Below are positions 8,439-15,132 of a DNA stretch of 64,000 nucleotides, one piece after another (positions within the stretch are counted from its first letter, which is position 1; each line of letters starts with the position of its first letter). This DNA is from 55-13 sp037190145. GTDB lineage: Bacteria > Armatimonadota > Fimbriimonadia > Fimbriimonadales > Fimbriimonadaceae. The stretch spans positions 186,001 to 250,000 of the forward strand of contig JBBCJU010000010.1 of NCBI GenBank assembly GCA_037190145.1. Direction: 5' to 3'. The position numbers and the translations under genes were made by a program. The notes beneath the pieces were generated by a model. That model made no database searches. It saw only the letters and a program-made list of their open reading frames with translations, and was not told the origin of the DNA.

Positions 8439-9062
8439 ATGAACGATAACCGACACTACTCTGATAACGAAGCCGAAGAGATTCTGCGCATTGCTTCAAG
8501 AGAAGCTGCCGCCGGTGGCATGTCCTATGACCGGTTGGTGCAAACAGCGGCGGAACTGGGGATATCTCCTGAAGCAGTGGCTAAAGCTGAGGAGCAGATG
8601 ATCCTGAAAAGGGAAGCGGATCGCGTCCAGAAGGAAGATGACGAGCTTCGAGGGCAGTATCAAAAGGAAAGACGCGGCAAGTTCTTGGCGGACTTGGCCA
8701 GTTACATTGGCGTGAACGCGGGGCTGATTGGTATTTGGGCGATTTCGGGAGCGGGCACCTTTTGGCCCAAGTGGGTCTTATTCTTTTGGGGAATTGGGGT
8801 GGTCACTGACTTTGTTCAGACCTTCTTTAACAAAGACGAAACCAAGTTTCAGCGCTGGAAGCGGCGGCGACATCGTAAGGCCATGGGGTCGGAAAGCATG
8901 ACGGATCGATCCACTCCGGTGCTGGACGAGATCACTTCTTCAGGAGAGACTTCTAAGCTTGAAGCGATCAAGGAGTTGCGCGAGCGACTGAGTTTGGACC
9001 TGCGGGATGCAAAGGATATGGCAGACCAGTATGAGCAAAAGAACCCGGGCGTCTTTACGTAA
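8439..9062 (+). CDS. 2TM-domain membrane protein with an L7/L12-like C-terminal segment
   Basis: A 207-residue protein in three parts. Residues 1-80 are charged and helical (YSDNEAEEILRIASREA...). Residues ~85-130 contain two close hydrophobic helices (ASYIGVNAGLIGIWAIS, WVLFFWGIGVVTDFVQTFF) as in the 2TM domain family. The C-terminus IKELRERLSLDLRDAKDM resembles half of the ribosomal protein L7/L12 C-terminal fold (IKxVRExTGLGLKEAKDLV). Function is unknown; related small proteins accompany sensors or membrane-stress genes. A -10-like TACAAT lies at 8418-8423. It is monocistronic as far as seen. Confidence 0.7.
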   Translation: MNDNRHYSDNEAEEILRIASREAAAGGMSYDRLVQTAAELGISPEAVAKAEEQMILKREADRVQKEDDELRGQYQKERRGKFLADLASYIGVNAGLIGIWAISGAGTFWPKWVLFFWGIGVVTDFVQTFFNKDETKFQRWKRRRHRKAMGSESMTDRSTPVLDEITSSGETSKLEAIKELRERLSLDLRDAKDMADQYEQKNPGVFT

Positions 9063-9315
9063 GTTTTTGTGATATGTGAGGTCCAAAGCAGGATTGCGTG
9101 ATTGGCCAAAACCCAGCAAGGCTGCGAATCGTTAAGTTTTTGAAAGCTGACGACACTTTTTCTAACGAATCTTTCGCGCGAGACGTCAAATCGTTGAACA
9201 ATGTCGTTCTGAAGACGCAGCTATTGCCACAGTAGTGTAGTATTCACGGAGGAATTTCCTTCTCTCTTGTGGAATTTAAGCGATCTTCCTTTGGTCAAGG
9301 AATGGAAGCACCAAA
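9063..9315. other. Intergenic region without a recognised gene
   Basis: About 250 bases. I see no tRNA, small gene or terminator. AAGGAATGGAAG just before 9316 can act as a ribosome binding site for the next gene. TTGTGG (9269-9274) upstream is a possible -35, but no matching -10 is convincing. Confidence 0.4.
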
Positions 9316-10035
9316 ATGAGTTTCTTCGTTAGCGTTGCATTGGCAGCAATGGCCACCCCTGCGCCCCGAGCGGCGAGGCCGATTGCCTATGACTCCTTTA
9401 TTCGCAATAAGGCTCTTTACCATGTGGTTAAGGCTGATCTGGCTTCTGGCCTGGTCAGTCCAACCGCGGTTTATCACAACGGTTTAACCTCGAGCTGGAA
9501 ACTGGTTTCTCGGAGCAATGCAACGGTTGGCATTACCGGCACCTTCTTTGCACCCCGTAGCGGCCACCCGGTGGGCGATATCTTGGTCGATGGTGATCTA
9601 AAGGTACGTGGGTTAAGAGGATCAGCCATTGGGGTGGATCATTTTGGTGGAGTCAGGATCTTTGACACGAAGTATCGCCAGGAATACGATTGGAGCGAGT
9701 ACAAATTTGGAATTCGGGGTGCGGTGCGCATTGTTTCCAACGGACAAGTGAATCCAAATCCGAAAGCGCAACGCTTCCGAGATCGTCGAATCTGGGGCAA
9801 GGCATCCCGTACGGCGATTGGGCTCGACAAAAATGGGAAGCTCATTTTGGTGGCCACGAAGAATAGCGTGACCCTCAGCGAATTGGGCAAAGCGATGGTA
9901 TCGCGAGGCGTTTTAAATGCCATTAGCATGGATGGCGGAGGCTCCACTTGTCTGTACTATCGCGGAAAGATGGTGATCGGCACCGGTCGAGGCCTTAGCA
10001 ATATGTTTGTATTGCAAGAGAAAGCTTACTTCTAG
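9316..10035 (+). CDS. Secreted phosphodiester glycosidase family protein (NAGPA domain)
   Basis: A 239-residue protein with a signal peptide (MSFFVSVALAAMATP). It contains the NAGPA-domain landmarks: GITGTFFAPRSGHPVGDILVDG near residue 72, SRTAIGLDKNGKLILVATK, and the signature MDGGGSTCLYY with M205-D206. The eukaryotic relative removes GlcNAc from mannose 6-phosphate; bacterial relatives are cell-envelope or exopolysaccharide phosphodiester glycosidases. Exact substrate unknown. GGAAG is 8 nt before the ATG, so this start uses a normal ribosome site. The next gene starts 22 nt downstream. Confidence 0.8.
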   Translation: MSFFVSVALAAMATPAPRAARPIAYDSFIRNKALYHVVKADLASGLVSPTAVYHNGLTSSWKLVSRSNATVGITGTFFAPRSGHPVGDILVDGDLKVRGLRGSAIGVDHFGGVRIFDTKYRQEYDWSEYKFGIRGAVRIVSNGQVNPNPKAQRFRDRRIWGKASRTAIGLDKNGKLILVATKNSVTLSELGKAMVSRGVLNAISMDGGGSTCLYYRGKMVIGTGRGLSNMFVLQEKAYF

Positions 10036-10057
10036 GTTTTCGACAGGAGTTTAAAGG

Positions 10058-11068
10058 TTGACCAGTTCATTAGTTTGTGTTCTCGCTGCAATAAGCATTT
10101 CCGACGCTAAGGTCTCTTCAGAAGCTAGCATAGCCAGTCTCATTGTTGTGACTGAAAGGGAGATTGCGCCAGAAGCTCAAGGGCAAATGTTTAATCTCCG
10201 TGAGGTAGAAAAAGTTCACGAGCTGCTTGGCAAAAACCAATACAGATTGCTTGAACAAGATGGATGCACTTTCCTAATCCAAAACTTGTGTATAGGCGAT
10301 GATAACTCGGCGGGAAAACTATCTCTGCTGAAGGCAATGACGAGCTCGATTGTGCGCAAGGAAAAATCGGTTGTGCTCTCGAAACTACCAGCGAATGAAG
10401 CATCAGCTATACGCGAAATGGTGCGAGCACAATCGGATCAGATTCCAATGGGGCTTAGGCATTTAGTAGATAGCCCTCAACTTCGTATCGCTCTAGAGCC
10501 AGTAGTCTCCGCAATTTTTGAAGGGCCGGGTGGTAAAAAACAGGCTTCTGCATATCCAATTCATGAAGAACGCGAGATATTGACGCCTAAGGAAGAAAGA
10601 CAAATTGAGTTAAGAGAACCTCGGAAGACACAAGTAAGTCTTCGAGACACGGGTTTTCGTTTCTACTTCGGAAGAAACTTTATTCAACCAAGCAAGAGAC
10701 TCAAGGCCGTTAACATCTTTGGTCGGTGGGCAGAGACCTACCTTGCAAATGAATTGAGTGCTTTTAATGCCTCGTACGATAAGGCTTTGAATGACTTGTT
10801 TGCTGCCTATCGTGGGTTTATGGGAGATGGCTTGCCACCTAAAGCTGGAGATGTGTCTAAACTTTCGCCAGAATTGAGACAATCCTTTTTGAGAAACTTC
10901 TCGGGACTTTACCAAGCCAATGGTTTTGATAGTGCGGCGGCAGCTGAGACCTGGTTTTCCGGGGCAAAAATGACCAAGTCTTTGACCTATATCAATCTAG
11001 TCCTAGGTGGCACAGAAAGTAACTCCGGCCAAACAGCAATCGCGAGCATCAGTTTTGATAGACCGTAG
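10058..11068 (+). CDS. Hypothetical exported protein
   Basis: A 336-residue protein I do not recognise. The N-terminus (TTG start; SSLVCVLAAISISDA) looks like a short signal peptide. The rest is mixed helical with no cysteine-rich, repeat or catalytic motif that I can name; a proline/glutamate-rich linker (EEREILTPKEERQIELREP) divides two halves near residue 185. The second half (FNASYDKALNDLFAAYRGFMGDGLPP) is helical. Codon use looks more AT-rich than that of its neighbours. It may be co-transcribed with the upstream NAGPA-domain gene. A translated coding region is likely because the frame is long and uninterrupted. Confidence 0.65.
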   Translation: MTSSLVCVLAAISISDAKVSSEASIASLIVVTEREIAPEAQGQMFNLREVEKVHELLGKNQYRLLEQDGCTFLIQNLCIGDDNSAGKLSLLKAMTSSIVRKEKSVVLSKLPANEASAIREMVRAQSDQIPMGLRHLVDSPQLRIALEPVVSAIFEGPGGKKQASAYPIHEEREILTPKEERQIELREPRKTQVSLRDTGFRFYFGRNFIQPSKRLKAVNIFGRWAETYLANELSAFNASYDKALNDLFAAYRGFMGDGLPPKAGDVSKLSPELRQSFLRNFSGLYQANGFDSAAAAETWFSGAKMTKSLTYINLVLGGTESNSGQTAIASISFDRP

Positions 11069-11093
11069 GGAAGATAATGGTTAGTGGCTTCGC

Positions 11094-11099
11094 CATAAT
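11094..11099 (+). promoter_or_regulatory. -10-like hexamer CATAAT before the HAD-YqcC gene
   Basis: CATAAT ends 11 nt before the ATG at 11111; no Shine-Dalgarno sequence lies between. This is the widest spacing in the set of similar starts in this window. Confidence 0.35.
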
Positions 11100-11110
11100 G
11101 CCTTCAACGC

Positions 11111-12130
11111 ATGGCTGTTCGCGCGATCATCTTTGACTTTGACGGCACGATTCTGGATACGGAGACGCCTGAGGTTCGGGCTTGGCAACGCATTTTTCGG
11201 GAACGTGGTGCCGAGTTTCCAGATGCTTGGTGGATGAACGCCATTGGTCGAGGTGCGGCGCAGATTACCGAGCATCCTTGTGATCTTTTAGATCGACAGT
11301 TAGGCTATCCCTGCGAGCGATCTGAGGTGAACGCTCAATATGAGCAGCTACGGATGTCGGTCATTGAGGCATCCGACGCTCTGCCCGGAATTCGAGCATT
11401 GATCTCGGAGGCGAAAGCTGACGGACTCCATTTGGCCATTGCCTCCAGCTCAAAGCGTAGCTGGGTGACTCGCCACCTTTTGCGCTTAGGGTTGCTGGAT
11501 TCGTTTGAGCAGGTTGTTTGTGCTGACGATGTTGAGCAAGCAAAGCCTTTTCCCGATTTGTATTTGAAGGCTTGCGACTTGTTGGGAGTAAAGCCCTTTG
11601 AAGCTGTGGCAATTGAAGATTCGCCCAATGGGACCCGTGCGGCTAAAGTCGCAGGACTTACTTGCATTGTTATTCCAAATCCATGTACCGTTCGCCTGAA
11701 CCTTGGAGAGGCTGATTTTCGGGTTAGCTCGGCTGAAGAATTGAGTATCGATTTGATATGCGAAATGGGAGCCCAAGCATTGGCGCCGGTTCCGGAGAAG
11801 GAGAATATGGCAACAGAATCAAGTATCCAAAGTCACTTTGATGGGATCGTAAGTGAACTCAAAGCCGTGGGCCTGTGGGATATTGAACAACCGACCCAAG
11901 AAGCGGTCGAGAACATGGGCGCCTTTGGGGAAGGAACCATGGCCTATGAGCAGTGGCTCAGGTGGATTTTCATTCCCGTCATTGAGCAGAAGCTAACAAC
12001 CGATGGACCCTGGCCATCACAAAGCAATGTGGGCATCATGGCGATCCGAAACTTTGATGGGCAGCAACAGCTCTCGGGTTTGACAACCAAGCTGTGCGAG
12101 TTTGACCAGCTATTCAATTCTGGATATTAG
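11111..12130 (+). CDS. HAD-IA phosphatase fused to a YqcC-like domain
   Basis: A 339-residue two-domain protein. Residues 1-215 are a HAD subfamily IA phosphatase (beta-phosphoglucomutase-like): FDFDGTILDTETPEVRAW at the N-terminus, ASSSKRSWV (motif II Ser), AKPFPDLYLKA (motif III Lys) and IEDSPNGTRAAKVAGL (motif IV). Residues ~233-339 match the YqcC/DUF446 fold: GEGTMAYEQWLRWIFIP and LCEFDQLF. In enterobacteria YqcC is a free-standing protein near truC. An ATG at 11807 (Met233), just before this domain, is preceded by GGAGAAGGAG and could start it separately. Substrate unknown. Confidence 0.78.
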   Translation: MAVRAIIFDFDGTILDTETPEVRAWQRIFRERGAEFPDAWWMNAIGRGAAQITEHPCDLLDRQLGYPCERSEVNAQYEQLRMSVIEASDALPGIRALISEAKADGLHLAIASSSKRSWVTRHLLRLGLLDSFEQVVCADDVEQAKPFPDLYLKACDLLGVKPFEAVAIEDSPNGTRAAKVAGLTCIVIPNPCTVRLNLGEADFRVSSAEELSIDLICEMGAQALAPVPEKENMATESSIQSHFDGIVSELKAVGLWDIEQPTQEAVENMGAFGEGTMAYEQWLRWIFIPVIEQKLTTDGPWPSQSNVGIMAIRNFDGQQQLSGLTTKLCEFDQLFNSGY

Positions 12131-12142
12131 GTTAGGCCACAT

Positions 12143-13105
12143 TTGAAGACCCTAAAGACCGCTGTAATCCTAGGCTTCCCGCTTATTTTTATGGTGGTCT
12201 TTCTGCTTTTGCGTTACACCATTGGGGAGGCCAATCCAATTGTTTACGCTCTAATGGCATTACCGGCTCCCGGGTGGCCGATGGTGTTCGGCTTGGTCGG
12301 TTTGGTTCTGCTTCTTTTACGAGGGCGGCGGCGCTGGGGAGTCATCTACCTTGTATTTGCGGCTGGGATAATCTTCCCTTTGCTGAATCCAAGCTTTGAA
12401 TCTCCAAAGGTTGGGCGAGCGAAGGCTCTGCGAGTGATGACTTTTAATGTCCAGAAGTTTCACAATTTCTCGCCAAGCCAAGTTGCGGCTGCCATCAAAG
12501 CCGAAAATCCTGATGTGGTTTGCCTGCAGGAAGCAAACTTTAAGGCTCCTCCTACACCCCTTCCCAAAGAGTTTCGGGACTTGTTGAAGGAGTATGAAGT
12601 AGCTCAACGCGGACAGACGGCTATTCTCTCTAAACTCCCCATAACATTCAGTAATTCATTCGCTCTTAGGTCTGGAACGGATGGACGTCCTGCGCAGTTG
12701 GTTTCGATCATGGTGCAAGGTAGGCCCGTTTTCCTTGTCTGTGTTCATCTACAGTACTTCCCTTGGGATGGGTCTATTTCTGTTAGTCGAGCCTCAAAAA
12801 ATCTGATGAAAGAGACTCAGTCATTGGAAGACTTGGTGAAGGAACCCGGTGTTGCCACAATTGTGGCGGGCGATTTCAATACGCTTTCGCATGGGCGAAC
12901 CCATCGGATGATGCGCCGATACATGAAGGACAGTTTTAGCTCTACGGCTACCGGATTTGGGTTGACCCTTCCTGCGGTTTTTCCACTGAAGAGGTTGGAT
13001 TACATTTACTCCGGGAATGGGCTTGTGCCTCTTCGGAGTTGGGTTTCTACGAAAGTCGCTTCGGATCATCGAGCGGTTGTTGCAGACTTAGCTTGGAATC
13101 TGTAG
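12143..13105 (+). CDS. Membrane-anchored endonuclease/exonuclease/phosphatase family protein
   Basis: A 320-residue protein with three N-terminal hydrophobic segments (residues ~5-85) and an EEP-fold domain (residues ~95-320). EEP landmarks: RVMTFNVQKF, VVCLQEANF (catalytic Glu), VHLQYF, VAGDFNTLSHG and SDHRAVVADL (catalytic Asp-His). These enzymes cleave phosphodiesters in DNA, RNA or phospholipid head groups; with the membrane anchor the domain is likely extracytoplasmic. TTG start, 12 nt after the HAD-YqcC gene, so probably co-transcribed. Function beyond the fold is not known. Confidence 0.8.
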   Translation: MKTLKTAVILGFPLIFMVVFLLLRYTIGEANPIVYALMALPAPGWPMVFGLVGLVLLLLRGRRRWGVIYLVFAAGIIFPLLNPSFESPKVGRAKALRVMTFNVQKFHNFSPSQVAAAIKAENPDVVCLQEANFKAPPTPLPKEFRDLLKEYEVAQRGQTAILSKLPITFSNSFALRSGTDGRPAQLVSIMVQGRPVFLVCVHLQYFPWDGSISVSRASKNLMKETQSLEDLVKEPGVATIVAGDFNTLSHGRTHRMMRRYMKDSFSSTATGFGLTLPAVFPLKRLDYIYSGNGLVPLRSWVSTKVASDHRAVVADLAWNL

Positions 13106-13178
13106 GTTCCCGCTGGCTGTGAGGTGACTTGTTATCACCAAGGTTTCCACTGGACGCAAATCCTAAGTTCCGTTGAGT

Positions 13179-14474
13179 CTAGCTCTGGAAAGGTAACCCC
13201 CTGAACGTATCCAAGCCCCATTCGTTATCGTCTAGACCTTCTTTGAACAGATCTACCTTTTGGAATGCAATTTTTTCGTCGGCAGAGTCGCGGGCGTTCT
13301 CCATTGCGGCGAGATAAACCCGATTCTTACCGAACTTTTGATTCATTCGATCGACAGCTTCATTAAACTTTGATCGTTCTTGAGTGGCATCAAAGAGAGA
13401 TGGTGTGACTTGCTCCGCCTTTTTAAGATCATGAAATGTCACTCCCACTTGAGTGGGAAGTGCGAAGTCTCGCTTGGCCCACTCTGCTAGAAAGTATTCG
13501 TTCATCGTGACAGTGTCCTGGGTGGGTGGTAATCCAATTCGCACTCCCCAACTTTTTTGTTTTCCGGCGACGTAGACGGACATAGAGCTTGCCCATAGGC
13601 CCTGAGACCGAAGGCGAGCACTTGCTTTCTGGAGAAGACGAATCAGGACTTCCCGACATCCTTGATCCGTTCGAAGATCGGGGGCCAAAACGTGCGAATG
13701 CCCCAGCGACTGTTGATCTTTCTTTGCAATGGGGACTTCAAAGCCCTGCAGCAAGTACCACCACCGCTCACCGATGATGGATCGAAAACCGTTTCGGATA
13801 TGGTCTTGGGTCGCTTCGCAGAGGTCCTTCACCGTGAAGATGCCCACCGAATTGAGACGAATTTCAGTTCTCTTGTTAATTCCCGTGAGATCGGTGAGCT
13901 TTAGGGAATACAGTTTGTGAGGAAGATCCTTGGCTTCGATCACTACCAAGCCATCCGGTTTCTGCATTTCCGTACCGATTTTGGCGAGGAACGAGTTTGG
14001 GCCGATGCCAACTGAGCAAGTAAGACAATCGCCGACATACTCTCGGATCGCAGATTTGATTTTCCGGGCAATCTCGGTGGCTTTTTCAGGCTCACGCTCT
14101 TCTCCAAGGAGCCTAAACTTCATCTCGTCTATCGAGCAAACAGATTCGACCGGAAGGATAGAATTGCAGACTTCCACAATGCGTTTGTGATAAGCCGTAT
14201 AGGCGGGAAAGTTTCCCTTGACCAAGGTGATGTCTGGACAAAGACGCTTGGCATCGCCCACCAAGGTGCCAGTCTTGATTCCGTATTTTTTGGCCTGATA
14301 GCTGGCTGCCACCAGACAGCCAGAGTCTGCGACAACGGGACAGACTCCCACGGGTTTGCCGCGAAGCTCGGGGTTCTCTTGTTGCTCAACGGAAGCAAAG
14401 TAGGCGTTGAGGTCCAGAAAGAGAAATCTTAATGGCCGCTCCTGCTGAAGGAGTGGTAGATTTATGTCTACCAT
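13179..14474 (-). CDS. Y-family DNA polymerase (DinB/Pol IV-like)
   Basis: A 431-residue translesion polymerase. N-terminal catalytic motif FLDLNAYFASVEQQ with D21, and SIDE at 114-117 with catalytic D116 and E117. It has the DinB-type finger (AASYQAKKYGIKTG), thumb helix-hairpin (DLTGINKRTEIRLNSVGI) and little finger. Length is longer than Pol IV (~350) and closer to UmuC, but no UmuD gene is beside it. The ATG at 14474 is chosen over an upstream TTG because a TATAAT lies 6 nt upstream. Divergent from the Uma2 gene with a shared, mirror-symmetric promoter. I see no LexA-type box. Confidence 0.88.
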   Translation of the reverse strand: MVDINLPLLQQERPLRFLFLDLNAYFASVEQQENPELRGKPVGVCPVVADSGCLVAASYQAKKYGIKTGTLVGDAKRLCPDITLVKGNFPAYTAYHKRIVEVCNSILPVESVCSIDEMKFRLLGEEREPEKATEIARKIKSAIREYVGDCLTCSVGIGPNSFLAKIGTEMQKPDGLVVIEAKDLPHKLYSLKLTDLTGINKRTEIRLNSVGIFTVKDLCEATQDHIRNGFRSIIGERWWYLLQGFEVPIAKKDQQSLGHSHVLAPDLRTDQGCREVLIRLLQKASARLRSQGLWASSMSVYVAGKQKSWGVRIGLPPTQDTVTMNEYFLAEWAKRDFALPTQVGVTFHDLKKAEQVTPSLFDATQERSKFNEAVDRMNQKFGKNRVYLAAMENARDSADEKIAFQKVDLFKEGLDDNEWGLDTFRGLPFQS

Positions 14475-14480
14475 ATTTGT

Positions 14481-14530
14481 ATTATACGGCAAAATCTGCG
14501 GGTTCTCATAGGAGATTCGCATCGTATAAT
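14481..14530. promoter_or_regulatory. Mirror-image divergent promoter pair
   Basis: ATTATACG (14481-14488) and CGTATAAT (14523-14530) form a perfect inverted repeat, giving a TATAAT on each strand. Each ends 6 nt before an ATG (14474 minus strand, 14537 plus strand), so both transcripts should be leaderless. TCTC-ATAG-GAGA (14504-14515) lies between and could be an operator for both genes. Confidence 0.6.
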
Positions 14531-14536
14531 TTTCTT

Positions 14537-15103
14537 ATGAGTGCAGCGCTTCCTCAACCCATGAAGTGGAGCAGTGACCGGTATTTAAAGCTGGTCGAGG
14601 ATGGAGTCTTTCAAGACGAGCCCGTCGAGCTGCTCTTTGGAGACATTCTTAAGAAAATGAGTCCTTCTGGATCCGCACATGTGGCTTGTATTCTCCGATT
14701 GACTAGAGAGTTAACAATGAACTTTCCTACGCGAGGGGTGGGGATCCAATGTACGGTCAAGCTGTCAGACGGTTCTGTTGTTGATCCAGACGCTTGGGTA
14801 ACAAAAGGGCCTATCGATGATTACGATACAAGTGGGTTCGAAGCGAGTGATCTTGATCTCGTTATTGAAGTTGCAGATTCATCTCTGAAGTTTGATCGCG
14901 GGGCCAAGCTTAGTGCGTATGCACTTGCGGGGATTCCAGAGTACTGGGTCATCAATTTGATTGACCGGATCATTGAAGTGTATTCCAGTCCTATTGGGGA
15001 CAACTATGGTTTAAAGCTTATCGTGCTGCCAACAGAAGGTCTCCGTAGCCCAACTTTGGGTGCGTTGTCCATCGATACGAAGAAACTCTTCCCGAAAGCC
15101 TAA
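14537..15103 (+). CDS. Uma2 family endonuclease-fold protein (DUF820)
   Basis: A 188-residue protein of the Uma2/DUF820 family with the restriction-endonuclease-like core: VELLFGDILKKMSP, VDPDAWVTKGP (Asp), DLVIEVADSSLKFDRGAK (Glu-x-Lys-like) and LAGIPEYWVIN. This family is often called an endonuclease, but few members have a shown activity and many are multi-copy in cyanobacteria and Planctomycetes-like genomes. The frame is open further upstream, but the ATG at 14537, 6 nt after a TATAAT, matches the family start. It shares its promoter region with the divergent polymerase gene. Confidence 0.85.
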   Translation: MSAALPQPMKWSSDRYLKLVEDGVFQDEPVELLFGDILKKMSPSGSAHVACILRLTRELTMNFPTRGVGIQCTVKLSDGSVVDPDAWVTKGPIDDYDTSGFEASDLDLVIEVADSSLKFDRGAKLSAYALAGIPEYWVINLIDRIIEVYSSPIGDNYGLKLIVLPTEGLRSPTLGALSIDTKKLFPKA

Positions 15104-15132
15104 AACACGGAAAGGTAAACTTCCGGGTTCCC

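Noticed and set aside
9063..9315. tRNA gene
   Set aside because: No T-loop GTTCGA-type box or acceptor stem with matching ends could be found; the same holds for the other gaps.
14475..14536. LexA/SOS box at the Y-family polymerase promoter
   Set aside because: Neither CTGT-N8-ACAG nor GAAC-N4-GTTC is present; only the TCTC-ATAG-GAGA palindrome is.
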